Source: Variovorax sp. OV329 (GTDB lineage: Bacteria > Pseudomonadota > Gammaproteobacteria > Burkholderiales > Burkholderiaceae_C). Taken from it: a stretch of DNA of 64,000 bases. The stretch covers positions 1-64,000 of the forward strand of contig NZ_FOUG01000003.1 in NCBI RefSeq assembly GCF_900114785.1. The letters run 5' to 3'. Under the pieces are notes generated by a model that worked only from the letters and a program-made list of their open reading frames with translations, was not told the DNA's origin and ran no database searches. Both the position numbers and the translations under genes were made by a program. Below, piece after piece: positions 7,510 to 16,926 of this stretch (the first letter of the stretch is position 1; each line of letters begins with the position of its first letter).

Positions 7510-8430
7510 TCAGGCCGGCAGGAATCCGTCCACCGAGAGGTAGCGCTCGCCCGTGTCGTAGTTGAAGCCCAGCACCACCGCATCGGCGGGCAGCTCCGAC
7601 AGTTTTTGCGCGATGGCCTGCAGCGTGGCCCCGGAGGAAATGCCCACCAGCACCCCTTCCTCGCGGGCGCAGCGGCGCGCCATTTCGCGGGCCGCCTCGG
7701 CCTCGACCTGGATCACGCCGTCGAGCAGCGCGGTGTCCAGGTTCTTGGGGATGAAGCCGGCGCCGATGCCCTGGATCGGGTGCGGCGAGGGCTGGCCGCC
7801 CGAGATCACCGGCGAGGCGGTGGGCTCCACCGCGAACACCTTCAGCCTGGGCCACTTCTTCTTGAGCACCTGCGCGCAGCCGGTGATGTGGCCGCCGGTG
7901 CCCACGCCGGTGATGAGCACGTCCACGCCCTCGGGGAAGTCGGCCGCGATTTCCTCGGCCGTGGTGCGCACGTGCACTTCGATGTTGGCCGGGTTGTTGA
8001 ACTGCTGCGGCATCCAGGCGCCGGGTGTGGAGGCGACGATTTCCTCGGCGCGGGCGATGGAGGCCTTCATGCCCTTCTCGCGCGGCGTCAGCTCGAAGGT
8101 GGCGCCGTAGGCCAGCATCAGGCGGCGGCGCTCCACCGACATGCTGTCGGGCATCACCAGGATCAGCTTGTAGCCCTTCACCGCAGCCACCATGGCCAGT
8201 CCCACGCCGGTGTTGCCCGAGGTGGGCTCGACGATGGTGCCGCCAGGCTTCAGCGCGCCGCTGCGCTCGGCGTCTTCCACCATCGACAGCGCGATGCGGT
8301 CCTTGATGGAGCCGCCCGGGTTGGCCCGCTCGGACTTGATCCAGACCTGCTGCGTGGCGCCCTTGAACAGGCGCTGGTAGCGGATGTGCGGCGTGCCGCC
8401 GATGGTGTCGAGAACGTTCTGGGCTTTCAT
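7510..8430 (-). CDS. cysK: Cysteine synthase (O-acetylserine sulfhydrylase)
   Basis: This is a 306-residue PLP enzyme making cysteine from O-acetylserine and sulfide. The PLP lysine lies in [19 protein letters not shown], the substrate loop is [20 protein letters not shown], the phosphate-binding loop is [10 protein letters not shown], and GISSGA near the end contacts the cofactor. The start is supported by AAGGAG nine or so bases before the ATG. The family includes CysK and CysM; the length and the NPGGSIKDR version fit the CysK-like enzymes I associate with Burkholderiales, but a CysM assignment cannot be excluded. The enzyme acts in the cytoplasm. Confidence 0.85.
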   Translation of the reverse strand: MKAQNVLDTIGGTPHIRYQRLFKGATQQVWIKSERANPGGSIKDRIALSMVEDAERSGALKPGGTIVEPTSGNTGVGLAMVAAVKGYKLILVMPDSMSVERRRLMLAYGATFELTPREKGMKASIARAEEIVASTPGAWMPQQFNNPANIEVHVRTTAEEIAADFPEGVDVLITGVGTGGHITGCAQVLKKKWPRLKVFAVEPTASPVISGGQPSPHPIQGIGAGFIPKNLDTALLDGVIQVEAEAAREMARRCAREEGVLVGISSGATLQAIAQKLSELPADAVVLGFNYDTGERYLSVDGFLPA

Positions 8431-8519
8431 GGCCGGGTGCTCCTTGGGTTGCGCGTCGATTTGGGTCGTCGGAAGCCGGCATTGTGGCCAAGGCGGCGCC
8501 GCTTGTGGGCGCCGAATGG

Positions 8520-9623
8520 CTAGGGGCGCTTGCAGGCCGGTGCCTTGCCGGCCTTCATCGCCTCGGCGCGCACGGCAGTGTCGGGGTGGGTGCTGAGCCA
8601 GTCGATGCCCGGTCCGCCGCCCGCGGCCTTGGACTGGCTGCGCTCGGCCGCCAGCAGCAGGTCGGCCATCGGCGCCAGCGGACGGCCCGTGGCCTGCATC
8701 AGCGCGATGGCGAAGCAGTCGGCCTCGCGCTCGTGGTCGCGGCTGTAGGCCAGGCCCGCCACCAGCGTGCCGCCGGTGGTGACCACGCCCGAGACGTCGC
8801 CCAGCACCAGCGCCATGCCCACGTTGAGCACGCTCAGCTCGATCACCCGCCGGGTGCCGTGCCGGTGCAGCACATGGCCCAGCTCGTGGGCCAGCACGCC
8901 GATCAGCGCCTGGTCGTCCAGCCCCTGCTTGCCGGCCAGCGCCACCATGTCGTCGGTGATCACCAGGGTGCCGCCGGGCAGGGCGAAGGCGTTGGCGCCC
9001 AGGCCGCCGCGGAACTGCAGGCTGATCGGCGGCGCGTAGCGCGCATCCGGCTGCAGCGTGGGCGGCACCTGCGCCTGCAGGGCCTTGAACGCGGCCTGCA
9101 GCTGCGCCTGCCTTTCGCGCGGCAGCTTGCTGGGGCGCAGGGTGCCCTGGCTGTCGAGTTGGGCCAGGGCCTCGCGCGAGATTTGCAGTTCCCATTCCAG
9201 CGGCGCGTGGCGCGCCAGCTGGCCGGCGAGCCAGGGCGTGCCCCAGCGGCCGAAGGCCCAGACGATGAGCGCGGTGGCCAGCAGCGCGACCAGAATCAGC
9301 CGCCAGCGCCGCTGCAGCCGCTGGGCAATGCTGGCGCGCGTGCCGCAGGCGGCGAGTGCGTCATGCCAGGCGCGGCCTTCCACGTCCAGGCTGCCGTGCG
9401 TGCCCAGGTCCACCGTCAGCCGCGGCGAGGCACTGCCGGGCTCCCAGGTGTCGGGCCATTCGAAGCGGCCCGGCCCCAGTTGCAGAGTCGGCGCGCCCGA
9501 GACATCGAGCGGGTGCAGCCGGAGGCTGGCGCGTCCGCGGCCGTCGCCGGCCAGGCGAAGCAGCACGGGGCGCGCCTGGCTGCTGCGCCCGTCGAACCAG
9601 CGGCCGCGCAGGGTGGCGTCCAT
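8520..9623 (-). CDS. M48-family zinc metallopeptidase, membrane anchored
   Basis: This is a 367-residue protein. Residues 1-115 are a beta-rich N-terminal region ([20 protein letters not shown]), followed by one membrane segment ([17 protein letters not shown]). The catalytic domain carries the zinc motif [12 protein letters not shown] and the third ligand in EREADCFAI. These are the signatures of the HtpX/Oma1/BepA-type M48 peptidases that act on membrane or envelope proteins. It starts five bases after the stop of the DUF898 gene, so the two are an operon, and the partnership of DUF898 with an M48 peptidase is a recurrent arrangement that I recall but have not checked. Confidence 0.85.
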   Translation of the reverse strand: MDATLRGRWFDGRSSQARPVLLRLAGDGRGRASLRLHPLDVSGAPTLQLGPGRFEWPDTWEPGSASPRLTVDLGTHGSLDVEGRAWHDALAACGTRASIAQRLQRRWRLILVALLATALIVWAFGRWGTPWLAGQLARHAPLEWELQISREALAQLDSQGTLRPSKLPRERQAQLQAAFKALQAQVPPTLQPDARYAPPISLQFRGGLGANAFALPGGTLVITDDMVALAGKQGLDDQALIGVLAHELGHVLHRHGTRRVIELSVLNVGMALVLGDVSGVVTTGGTLVAGLAYSRDHEREADCFAIALMQATGRPLAPMADLLLAAERSQSKAAGGGPGIDWLSTHPDTAVRAEAMKAGKAPACKRP

Positions 9624-9628
9624 GGGCG

Positions 9629-10801
9629 TCAGGCGCCGACCATGTCCAGGCCCAGGCCGTCGGCCAGCGCGTCGGAGAAGCCGCCTTCGTCCTGCTGGCG
9701 CACCAGCTGGCCCACCAGTGCCTCGGTGCCGCCGCGCAGGTGCACCGTGACCGACTCGCACTTCATGCGGTAGACCTTCACCCGCGCAAAGGGCCGGTAC
9801 AGCCCGAGCGTGACCAGGGTCAGGATGGCGTTGCGCACCCGCAGGCCCACGAAGGAGCCGATTCGCAGGTCGCAGCGAAAGCGCGCCAACTGGCTGATGC
9901 CGGTGTTGTTCCACACCAGCTGGAAGGTGCGTGCCTCGCGCCAGGCCATGGCGGGCACGATGCACATCAGCCAGCCCGAAGCGCCAATGGCCAGGCCGAG
10001 CATGATCGAGCCGCGCAGGTTGCGCATGCCCAGGGTGTAGCCGGCCAGGATGATCGCGGACACCGCGCCGATCACGCAGCCCAGCAGCACCGCGATGCCG
10101 ATGGCCTGCAGCGCGATGCCGAGGTAGGGCCCGCGCTCCACCTTCCAGCGGCCGGCTTCGTTGCCGATGCGCGTTTCCAGCACCAGCAGGCGCGAATAGT
10201 TGAACTGCAGCAGCGCCAGGCACAAAAAGCCGAGCAGCAGGATGAGCAGCGGCAGCCCGATGACCGCGACGCGCCCGTAGCGCAGCGCGCTGGACGAGCT
10301 GAACACCAGGCAGACCGCCAGCACCGCCAGCGCCAGCAGCGGCCAGCTGGCCACGTAGAGCGCGGTGAGGCGCGGCGCGAACACCAGGCGCAGGCCGCGC
10401 CAGCGCGTGTGCCTGAACCGGAAGCGCATCGCGCTGGCCCACAGCCATGGGCTGGCCAGCACGATCACCGCCATGGCCAGGTTGCCCACCAGCCGCGCCG
10501 TGCGGTCGTCCGAGTGGCCCGCCAACTCCACCGCCAGGTACAGCCCGCCGAAGAGCAGGAAGCCCACCAGCATGCGCCGGATGGGCGCGGCGAACTCGAA
10601 GCTGCCCTCCGCCATCTCGGTGTTCTGGAAGAAGTACTGCACCGTGCGCCGCCGGGCCCAAGGGGTGTACAGCCCCAGGGTCAGGATGCTCAGCAGCACA
10701 TTGACGATCCAGATGCGGAAATACTGGCCTTCCTGGCCATGAAAGCGCACGGGGTGCGCCACGATCTCTTGGCTCGCGTTCAATTTTTGTCCTCGCTCCA
10801 T
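9629..10801 (-). CDS. DUF898 (YjgN-like) multi-spanning membrane protein
   Basis: This is a 390-residue protein with several hydrophobic segments separated by amphipathic stretches, beginning after HPVRFHGQEGQYFRIWIVNV. The paired phrases LTLGLYTPWARRRTVQYFFQNT and LTLVTLGLYRPFARVKVYRM mark the two repeats typical of DUF898/YjgN. The function of the family is unknown. The ATG at 10801 is preceded by AAGAGGTG. The gene is divergent from rnpB, with about 110 bases between them, and leads into the M48 peptidase gene. Confidence 0.8.
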   Translation of the reverse strand: MERGQKLNASQEIVAHPVRFHGQEGQYFRIWIVNVLLSILTLGLYTPWARRRTVQYFFQNTEMAEGSFEFAAPIRRMLVGFLLFGGLYLAVELAGHSDDRTARLVGNLAMAVIVLASPWLWASAMRFRFRHTRWRGLRLVFAPRLTALYVASWPLLALAVLAVCLVFSSSSALRYGRVAVIGLPLLILLLGFLCLALLQFNYSRLLVLETRIGNEAGRWKVERGPYLGIALQAIGIAVLLGCVIGAVSAIILAGYTLGMRNLRGSIMLGLAIGASGWLMCIVPAMAWREARTFQLVWNNTGISQLARFRCDLRIGSFVGLRVRNAILTLVTLGLYRPFARVKVYRMKCESVTVHLRGGTEALVGQLVRQQDEGGFSDALADGLGLDMVGA

Positions 10802-10897
10802 GTCGCACACCTCTTGGGTGTTTGCTTTTCTCTTCTCCGGGCGGGAGTGTAGGAGGGCCTTGGCCCCGGGCCAAACCCAGGTCTCCCCTTGATTGGG

Positions 10898-10903
10898 GAT
10901 AAT
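10898..10903 (+). promoter_or_regulatory. -10 element of rnpB
   Basis: GATAAT, set in GGGGATAATCCC, ends seven bases before the presumed first nucleotide of RNase P RNA. No clear -35 hexamer is seen at the standard distance. The same GGATAATCCC core precedes dapF. Confidence 0.55.
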
Positions 10904-10910
10904 CCCTGCC

Positions 10911-11240
10911 GTGGAGCACGCCGGACCGCCGCTGGTGCAAGTCTCGAAAGAGCGCACTGGAGGAACGTCCGGACTGCATAGGACAGCGCAGGAGCTAACG
11001 GCTCTCCACCGTGAGGTGAGGATCAGAGCAACAGAGACGAGTCCCGGGGGCGCAAGCCATCGGGGGTGAAACGGGCAATCTCTGCGCGCAGCAACACCAA
11101 GTAGGCCAGTATCGAGGTGGTTCCGCTGAGCTGGCGGGTAGGTGGCATCGAGCCGTCCGGGCGACCGGCGGCCCAGAGTAATGGCGGTCACGCCGGGGGC
11201 AACCCCGGTGCACAGAATCCGGCGTACAGGCGCGCTCCAC
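10911..11240 (+). ncRNA. rnpB: RNase P RNA (class A)
   Basis: This is the catalytic RNA that trims tRNA 5' leaders. Conserved blocks appear in order: GGAGGAACGTCCGGACTGC then ATAGGACAG (P4 and its flank), GAGCAACAGAGA, GGGTGAAACGGG, ACCAAGTAGGCCAG, GGCGGGTAGGTGGCATCGAG and CAGAATCCGGCGTACAGG near the 3' end. Terminal stem P1 is formed by 10913-10922 pairing with 11229-11238 with one mismatch. Ends are therefore placed within a few bases. A GATAAT box lies just upstream and a GC-rich hairpin downstream. Confidence 0.95.
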
Positions 11241-11251
11241 ACTTTCTTCCT

Positions 11252-11280
11252 GCCCTTCCGGCCGACCGGGCCGGCAGGGC
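11252..11280. terminator. GC-rich hairpin between rnpB and the converging gene
   Basis: GCCCTTCCGGCC pairs with GGCCGGCAGGGC around a short loop with one mismatch. It sits between the 3' end of rnpB and the stop of the converging serine hydrolase gene. It lacks a clear T tract on either strand, so termination is likely but not certain. Confidence 0.5.
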
Positions 11281-11294
11281 GCATGGCGCCGCCT

Positions 11295-12449
11295 TCAGGG
11301 CGCGGCGCGCACCGCCTTCAGCAACTGGTTCGCGACGGCAACTGCGGGGCCGTCGCCAGTCAGCGCGACGGCGACGATGGCGTTGTCGGCGGGCGAATAG
11401 GCAAGGACCGCGCTGGCACCCGGCGTCCCGCCCGCATGGCCGAGCCAGAGAAGCTGCCGGTCCTTGTCGGGCACATCGAAGGCCATGACGCCCAGGCCGT
11501 AGAAGGTGCCGGGGTCGAACATCGGATAGAGCGTGCCGAACATCGCCTCGACCGTCTTGCGCGGAACGAGGCGCCCCTCCATCAACGCGGCCCAGAAGCG
11601 AGCCATGTCGGCCGCGTCGGCAACGATGGCGCCCGCAGCCCCCGTCCAACTGGGATCGATCGGGCGTTCCCGGGCGCTTTGCAGCGGCGCCACGCCGTCT
11701 GCATCGCTACCTGGCACCAGGGCGCGCATCGAGCGAAGCGCGAGCGGCTGGATGATCCGCGCGGCAATCGACTGCTCGAACGGCCGGCCATCCAGCCTGG
11801 CGATGATCTCTCCGAGCAGGTCGTAGCCCGTGTTGGAGTAGCGCCAGTTGGCGCCCGGGCAGAACATCGCGCCATGCCGTCTGGCGATGGTCAATGTCTC
11901 CGATGGCGGGCGATAGCGAGGGTCCGCACGTGCCGGCAGGTCCTCGTTGGCGCTGAAGAGGCCCGAGGTATGGGCCAGCAGGTCGCGAACGGTGGCCACA
12001 TCCCCATTGGGCACGTCACGGATCCAGCGCGACACCTTGTCGTCGAGCGACAGCTTGCCTTCCTCCGCAAGCTGCAGGACGACGACTGCGGTCATGGTCT
12101 TGCCGACGCTTGCCCAGAACCAGACGGGTGGCGTGCCCGCGGGTGCTGCGTTGCGCTGCCACTCGCCCTTGCCCGGAATGGCGACGGCTGCCGTCATCGT
12201 GGGCGCGCGTGCGGCGCCCTGGGTCAGCGTGAATGCGTCGTCCAGGCGTCGGGCGGTTCCCGGGTCCAGCGGGCTATCGGGAATGGCGGGCGTGGGAACG
12301 TCGATGTCCACCGCGGCCCGCAGTGGACGCCCCGCATAGGCTGCCCGCGCGTCGCATGTGACGGGTGGGTAGTCGCCGGCGAGCACCGGCCCGGTGCAAG
12401 CGGATGCCAGGGCGGTCAGCAGAATGGAAAACGCATTGCTTCTCGACAA
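11295..12449 (-). CDS. Serine beta-lactamase-like hydrolase (class C/DD-peptidase fold), exported
   Basis: This is a 384-residue protein with an N-terminal signal sequence (SNAFSILLTALASACTG); a cysteine follows the hydrophobic core but the lipobox is weak. The three active-site motifs of the PF00144 family are present: SVGK within FWASVGKTMTAVV, YSN within WRYSNTGYDLLGE, and HAG within WLGHAGGTPGASAVL. Family members include AmpC, D-aminopeptidases, esterases and EstB-like enzymes, so the name beta-lactamase should not be taken as evidence of antibiotic resistance. It acts in the periplasm and is transcribed toward rnpB. Confidence 0.85.
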   Translation of the reverse strand: MSRSNAFSILLTALASACTGPVLAGDYPPVTCDARAAYAGRPLRAAVDIDVPTPAIPDSPLDPGTARRLDDAFTLTQGAARAPTMTAAVAIPGKGEWQRNAAPAGTPPVWFWASVGKTMTAVVVLQLAEEGKLSLDDKVSRWIRDVPNGDVATVRDLLAHTSGLFSANEDLPARADPRYRPPSETLTIARRHGAMFCPGANWRYSNTGYDLLGEIIARLDGRPFEQSIAARIIQPLALRSMRALVPGSDADGVAPLQSARERPIDPSWTGAAGAIVADAADMARFWAALMEGRLVPRKTVEAMFGTLYPMFDPGTFYGLGVMAFDVPDKDRQLLWLGHAGGTPGASAVLAYSPADNAIVAVALTGDGPAVAVANQLLKAVRAAP

Positions 12450-12513
12450 GGTCGCTCCCGGATCTGCCGCAGTATCGCCGCGCCGGCGTCGCCGTCGGCC
12501 AAGCGTTCGCGTC

Positions 12514-13452
12514 TCACTTGCCCCACTGCACCCAGCGCGTCACGCCGGCCTGCACGTCGGGCAGGCCCAGGGCCAGGACGCCGATGACGGTGCGCATCCT
12601 CACGCCCACTTCCTGCAAGGTTTGTCCCTTGTCCCAGTCGCGCTCCTGCGCGGCCTGGTTGAGGAACAGCCGGTACCAGTCGCCCACCAGATGCGGCGGC
12701 ACGGCCGACAGGTCCTGTCGGAGCATGGGACCGGCAAGGGGCGCACGGGATCCGGCCGGTGCACCCATCGAGACCAGGTAGGGGCCCTGGCGCAGCGAAG
12801 CGTCGATGCGGGCGAGGATGCTGCGGGCGCGGGCATGGTCGTAGTGTTCCAGCACCCATTGCGCGCTCGGCCTGGCCGAAGGCGGCGGCGCGTCCACCGG
12901 CATGTGGTTGGCGTTCAGCTGGCTGCGCTCGAGCAACTCGTCCAGGCTGGCCAGCGACGGCGACAGGGCCAGGAAGGCTTCGATGGCTGCGAGCACGCGT
13001 TCACGCGACTTGCCGTCCGGCGCCGAGCCGAGCAGGAAGTAGCTGTACAGCCCGTAGCCCGCGGGCTCCTGCTGCCCGCGCACCAGCCAGAGCGTGCCGG
13101 TTTCGCGCGCGGTGGTTGGCGGCGGGGCCGGGGCAGGCGAGGGCGTGCGCGCAGAGCCCACGACGAAGATGGACAGGGTGCAAGGCGCCTGGCCTGGGGC
13201 GGTGACACTGGCGCTCAGCTTTCCCGTGCTGTCTGGAAGATGCCATTGCGCGCGGGGTCCGCTGCCCTCGAGCCTGCCCGCCGACACCTCCCATGCAGGC
13301 GCCTTGTCCGAGCCGAACACTCTTAGCTCGACCGATTCGCCGACCTGTGCGACAGGCCGGTCGGCGTTGCACACCAGCGCCTGGGCGTGCGCCTGCGTCG
13401 CGGCGCACGCCAGCGCGATGGAGATCAACGGCGACAGCAGCAGCTTGTTCAT
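12514..13452 (-). CDS. Exported hypothetical protein, last gene of the CHAT operon
   Basis: This is a 312-residue protein with a clear signal peptide (LLLSPLISIALACAATQAHA-Q). After it, a segment of about 80 residues (ALVCNADRPVAQVGESVELRV onward, ending in TLSIFVVG) with two cysteines looks like an Ig-like beta sandwich. A Pro/Ala-rich linker (TPSPAPAPPPTT) follows, then a helical C-terminal part of unknown type. The ATG at 13452 is chosen because the signal peptide starts there. It lies 32 bases after the small membrane protein gene. No enzyme motif was seen. Confidence 0.65.
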   Translation of the reverse strand: MNKLLLSPLISIALACAATQAHAQALVCNADRPVAQVGESVELRVFGSDKAPAWEVSAGRLEGSGPRAQWHLPDSTGKLSASVTAPGQAPCTLSIFVVGSARTPSPAPAPPPTTARETGTLWLVRGQQEPAGYGLYSYFLLGSAPDGKSRERVLAAIEAFLALSPSLASLDELLERSQLNANHMPVDAPPPSARPSAQWVLEHYDHARARSILARIDASLRQGPYLVSMGAPAGSRAPLAGPMLRQDLSAVPPHLVGDWYRLFLNQAAQERDWDKGQTLQEVGVRMRTVIGVLALGLPDVQAGVTRWVQWGK

Positions 13453-13484
13453 GCGCAGCCCAATATGCCCTTGCGCCCGGTGCG

Positions 13485-13706
13485 TCACTTCTTCCGCTTC
13501 CGCGCGGGACGGGCCGGCTTCGCGGCGCCGTCCTTGACCTTGTGCAGCCGGCCCCAGGCCGCGCCGGCCAGCCAGGCCAGGAGGGCGCACAGCCCCACGA
13601 CCACGACCGTCTCCGCAGCATTGAGCGGCGAGCCCGCGAAATAGCAGGCACTCCAGACAACCAGCGACAGCACGACGACCACGGCCAGCATCGGGCTCCA
13701 GTTCAC
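13485..13706 (-). CDS. Small two-segment membrane protein
   Basis: This is a 73-residue protein with two hydrophobic segments (MLAVVVVLSLVVWSACYFAG and ETVVVVGLCALLAWLAGAAWG) and a strongly basic C-terminus ending KPARPARKRKK, which should lie in the cytoplasm. The start codon is a GTG overlapping the stop of the upstream gene (GTGA). The family is not recognised. Its position inside the operon, between two exported proteins, suggests it works with them at the inner membrane. Confidence 0.6.
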   Translation of the reverse strand: MNWSPMLAVVVVLSLVVWSACYFAGSPLNAAETVVVVGLCALLAWLAGAAWGRLHKVKDGAAKPARPARKRKK

Positions 13707-14203
13707 TTGCGCGCTCCCGGGGTCGTCAGGCGAAAGCCGGCCTCGATCTTCTCGAGGTCCTGCTTGTACTTCGGGAAGTCGCTGCGGGGCGAGGAGATCA
13801 TCATGGCGTAGCCCGACTCGCCGTCGACCGTGGCGACCAACTTCAGCACTGCTTCAATGCCGAGTGGATTGGTGCCGGTGAACCAGCCATAGGCGCCCGG
13901 CTTGCCGCCGAACTGCGTGTCGCCGGCGCTGCTGCCGGCAAAGCCCTGCCACTGCGACGGGAAGCGCTGGGCCAGTGCCTCGACCAGGCTCTTGGGCGCG
14001 CCGCGCCCGCTGACGCGGATGACGCTGGCGTAGGCCGGCCCGTTCACCAGGGACACGCCGCCGCCCTGCGGTTCGACCCGCCAGCCGGCGGGCACCTGCA
14101 AGGTGTAGCGCTGCTCCGGGTCGGTGTAGCTGGTCTGCGCATGGAGCGTCGTTGCGCAAGCGCCCAGCAGCGCCGCCGACAGCAACAAGGTGGGAGCTCT
14201 CAT
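13703..14203 (-). CDS. Exported PsbP/DUF1795-like protein
   Basis: This is a 166-residue protein starting at an ATG 19 bases after the stop of the CHAT gene. The signal region is LLLSAALLGACATTLHAQ; LGAC could be a lipobox, or cleavage could follow LHA, so lipoprotein status is open. The mature part opens with YTDPEQRYTLQVPAGWRVE, the pattern of the Mog1/PsbP-like fold (aromatic and strand, then a P-x-GW turn). Such domains are usually small binding or accessory modules. The gene is followed by a GTGA overlap into the small membrane protein gene. Confidence 0.65.
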   Translation of the reverse strand: MRAPTLLLSAALLGACATTLHAQTSYTDPEQRYTLQVPAGWRVEPQGGGVSLVNGPAYASVIRVSGRGAPKSLVEALAQRFPSQWQGFAGSSAGDTQFGGKPGAYGWFTGTNPLGIEAVLKLVATVDGESGYAMMISSPRSDFPKYKQDLEKIEAGFRLTTPGARK

Positions 14204-14222
14204 GCTGCGCCCTCCAGGGCCG

Positions 14223-16694
14223 TCAGGGGCCCAAAAGTATGAAGGCCGCCCACAGCTGCGGACGGTCGCGGCCCCAGTCCCGGATGACCTGCCGGCGCAG
14301 CTCGAGCTGCGCATCGCGCAAGGCCTGATGCTTGTCCACGCCTGCAAGCCACTTGCCGTAGAACAGGGTCATCAGGGAGCGTGTCTGCTCGTCAGGGACC
14401 TTCCACATGCTCATCATCACACTCTGGGCGCCCGCCTGCTCGAAGGCGCGCCGCAAGCCGAACACGCCTTCGCCCTGGTAGATCTGGCCGAGGCCGGTCT
14501 CGCAGGCGCTCAGCACAACCAGTTCGGTGCCGCGCAGGTCGAGCGCGGAGGCTTCCAGCGCCGTCAGGACGCCGTCCTCGTCCGCGCCGGCCTCGCCCGG
14601 GCCGCCATGGGTATTCGCGCCGGCCAGCGCCAGGCCGGAGCGCAGCATCGGGTCTTCGAGCGCGATAGTGCCCGTGCCGCGGCGCTCGAAGAAGCCGTGG
14701 CTGGCGACGTGCAGCACGCGCGGATGCCGCACGGCCTTGAGGCGGCGCTCGCTGGCGTGCGCTCCTTCCAGCGTCGTGACCTGCCACGATGCGTCGCCCA
14801 GCAGACGCGCCAGTGCCGCGACCTCGTCCCGCGTGCCCGGCAGTGGTGAGAACGCGTCGCGTCCGTCCTTCGAGGAGCCGAAGTCGATGTTGCCCGCCAG
14901 CACGGCCGTGCGGGCGGCCGCATCGGGCTGCCGTGGTGCCGCGAGCTCGCGCGTGCTGGAGAGCAGGCGCAGTTCCACTTGTTCGATCAGCAGCGCATCG
15001 CCGTCGCTGACCGCCGCCCAGGCAACCTGGTTGAGCACGTCGTCCGCGGCCAGGTAGACGCGCCGCGCGCCGCCCAAGGCCGGCAGCAGCGGCTTCCACA
15101 TGGCTTCGGCGAAGCCTCGCGTGCTCGCGGCCGGCGGTGGTGGCTGGCGGTCCAGGCCGGCACGGCGGCGATAGTCCTGCAGCGCGGCGGACAGCACCTG
15201 CCCATCGCCGAGCTCGACCAGGCGCGGGAGCGTGTCGGCGCGCCGCAGCACCAGCGCCACGACGCTGCGGCTGCCGGCACGCGGCGCGGGCAGATCGAAG
15301 ACCACGTATTCGACCGCCGCGTCGCCGGGGCCCAGGGCGTCGCGCACGGCCTGCCAGCGGCTTTGCGTGGCTTGCTGGCGCGATGCGAAGCTGGCGGAGC
15401 GGCGCGCCAGCTGTCGCTCCAGATCGGCCGACTCCGAGGCCAGGCGCTCGATCGCCTCGCCGGTGATGCCGCGCCGCTGCAGGTTGGACATCAGCGTGCG
15501 CCGTTCGCGAAGCTGCCGGGCCAGTTCGAGGGCCTGGGCATCTCCTTCGCGGGCGATGTCCTCCTGCAGGGCTCGGATGCTGATGGCGACCATTCCCTTG
15601 CGCAGCAGCACCAGGTCGTACATGGTGCCCACGGCGCCAGGCTGCTGCGGGGCGTTCTTGAGCACGAAGGCGAAGTACGCCGGGAAGGCGTAGCCGACGT
15701 CGTCCAGCAGGCGGAGCCGGTCGTCCTCGCTCATGAACCCGAAGTACTGCTGCAGGCGCGCGCGCAGGTTGACGAAGGCGCGCTCGAAATAGGCCTGCGC
15801 CTGTTGCGGCTTGCCCACCGCCTGGTAGTGAAGCGCCAGGTCGACCAGGCTCTGCCCGAGCTCCGGGTGATCGGCGGGCAGCCGCTCGCGGATCGCCAGC
15901 GCCCGCAGCAGCAGCGGCTCGGCCTGCGCGGGCTCGCCGCCCTTTTCCAGCACCATGCCGAGGTTGTGCAGCGAGGTCGCGGTGACCGGGTGCTGCTCGC
16001 CGTAGGCGCGGATGCGGATGTCCAGGGCCCACTGCAGCAGCTTGCGGGCGTCGGCGTACTGGCCCTCGCGCTCGCGCAGCGAGCCCATCAGGCTGAAGGT
16101 CTCGGCCACAGCCGGGTCGGCGCTGGTCCGCTCGGGCATGAGCACCAGGCTCTTCTCGGCCAGGGTCCAGGCGTCCTGGTAGCGCTGCTCACGGATGTAG
16201 AGCACCGCGAGGTTGTTCAGCCAGGTGGCGACGAACAGGTGCGGCGTGCCGATGCGATCCTCCAGCCCGAGCGCGCGCCGGTAGCTGGCCTCGGCGTCGC
16301 GCAGGCGGCCGAGCTTGGCATAGAGCGTTCCCAGGTTGTTGTACAGGGCGCCCAGGTCGGCCGGGCCCATTCCCCAGCTCGACTGGCCGATCTCGATGGC
16401 CCGCCGCATGGGCGCCTCGGCCTCGCTGTATTGGCCACCGGCAAGGTAGGCCTGGCCCAGGTTGGTGAGGGCCGCGGCCAGGCCCGGGTGGTCCGGCCCG
16501 AGCGTGCGCTCGGCCTGCTGCACCGCCTGCCGGGCGGTGGCGATGGCCTGCTCATAGCGGCCCTGCTCGAGCAGGCCGACCGCTTGGCGGTTGAGTGCGT
16601 AGATTTCCTGCAGGCCCGGCTGCTGCGCGCAGGCCAACCCCGCCAACGCGAGCGCCATGGCGAAGGACAGCGTTCGGATGCCCCAGCGGTGCAT
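14223..16694 (-). CDS. Exported TPR-CHAT caspase-like protein
   Basis: This is an 823-residue protein. A signal peptide (LSFAMALALAGLACAQ) is followed by about seven tetratricopeptide-type repeats (25-300; for example ALTNLGQAYLAGGQYSEAEA). A helical linker with coiled-coil character (ALELARQLRERRTLMSNL) leads to a C-terminal CHAT domain. The CHAT dyad is visible: His666 in LHVASHGFF and Cys731 in VVLSACETGLG, so the peptidase fold should be active. CHAT proteins are caspase relatives, often scaffolded by TPRs. Family precedents include cell-death and phage-defence proteases such as craspase, but exported TPR-CHAT proteins have mostly unknown roles. GGAGAGG precedes the ATG, and an AT-rich TAGAAT on this strand (16744-16749) could be its -10. 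It leads a four-gene operon. Confidence 0.85.
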   Translation of the reverse strand: MHRWGIRTLSFAMALALAGLACAQQPGLQEIYALNRQAVGLLEQGRYEQAIATARQAVQQAERTLGPDHPGLAAALTNLGQAYLAGGQYSEAEAPMRRAIEIGQSSWGMGPADLGALYNNLGTLYAKLGRLRDAEASYRRALGLEDRIGTPHLFVATWLNNLAVLYIREQRYQDAWTLAEKSLVLMPERTSADPAVAETFSLMGSLREREGQYADARKLLQWALDIRIRAYGEQHPVTATSLHNLGMVLEKGGEPAQAEPLLLRALAIRERLPADHPELGQSLVDLALHYQAVGKPQQAQAYFERAFVNLRARLQQYFGFMSEDDRLRLLDDVGYAFPAYFAFVLKNAPQQPGAVGTMYDLVLLRKGMVAISIRALQEDIAREGDAQALELARQLRERRTLMSNLQRRGITGEAIERLASESADLERQLARRSASFASRQQATQSRWQAVRDALGPGDAAVEYVVFDLPAPRAGSRSVVALVLRRADTLPRLVELGDGQVLSAALQDYRRRAGLDRQPPPPAASTRGFAEAMWKPLLPALGGARRVYLAADDVLNQVAWAAVSDGDALLIEQVELRLLSSTRELAAPRQPDAAARTAVLAGNIDFGSSKDGRDAFSPLPGTRDEVAALARLLGDASWQVTTLEGAHASERRLKAVRHPRVLHVASHGFFERRGTGTIALEDPMLRSGLALAGANTHGGPGEAGADEDGVLTALEASALDLRGTELVVLSACETGLGQIYQGEGVFGLRRAFEQAGAQSVMMSMWKVPDEQTRSLMTLFYGKWLAGVDKHQALRDAQLELRRQVIRDWGRDRPQLWAAFILLGP

Positions 16695-16794
16695 GTTCCG
16701 GATCCTCTCCAGGCCAGGCGACAAGCCCGGACAGCACGGCGAAATTCTAGGCTTGCAACACCGGCAGTTGGCACTTGCATCGGGAAGCGCGGGA

Positions 16795-16823
16795 TCGACA
16801 GCGGCGAAGGCGAGCCGTATAGT
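16795..16823 (+). promoter_or_regulatory. Sigma70-type promoter of the sugar ABC operon
   Basis: TCGACA at 16795-16800 and TATAGT at 16818-16823 are separated by exactly 17 bases. Transcription would begin near 16830, giving a leader of about 95 bases before the binding-protein gene. Confidence 0.6.
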
Positions 16824-16926
16824 CCCCGCGCCCTGACCTGTCGCCGAGCCAGGCGGGGCGGCACCGGCGAAGCCTGCGGTGATCGGGTTGCCAGCCCGGC
16901 TACTCGTCAATCGAAGGAGACACTCG

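Noticed and set aside
5741..8491. Single 916-residue frame spanning the FAD gene and the cysteine synthase region
   Set aside because: Only the last 564 residues match a family. The upstream part is an out-of-frame shadow of the cysteine synthase gene.
11295..12449. Naming the serine hydrolase an antibiotic-resistance beta-lactamase
   Set aside because: The three motifs are shared with esterases and DD-peptidases; nothing in sequence or context shows resistance.
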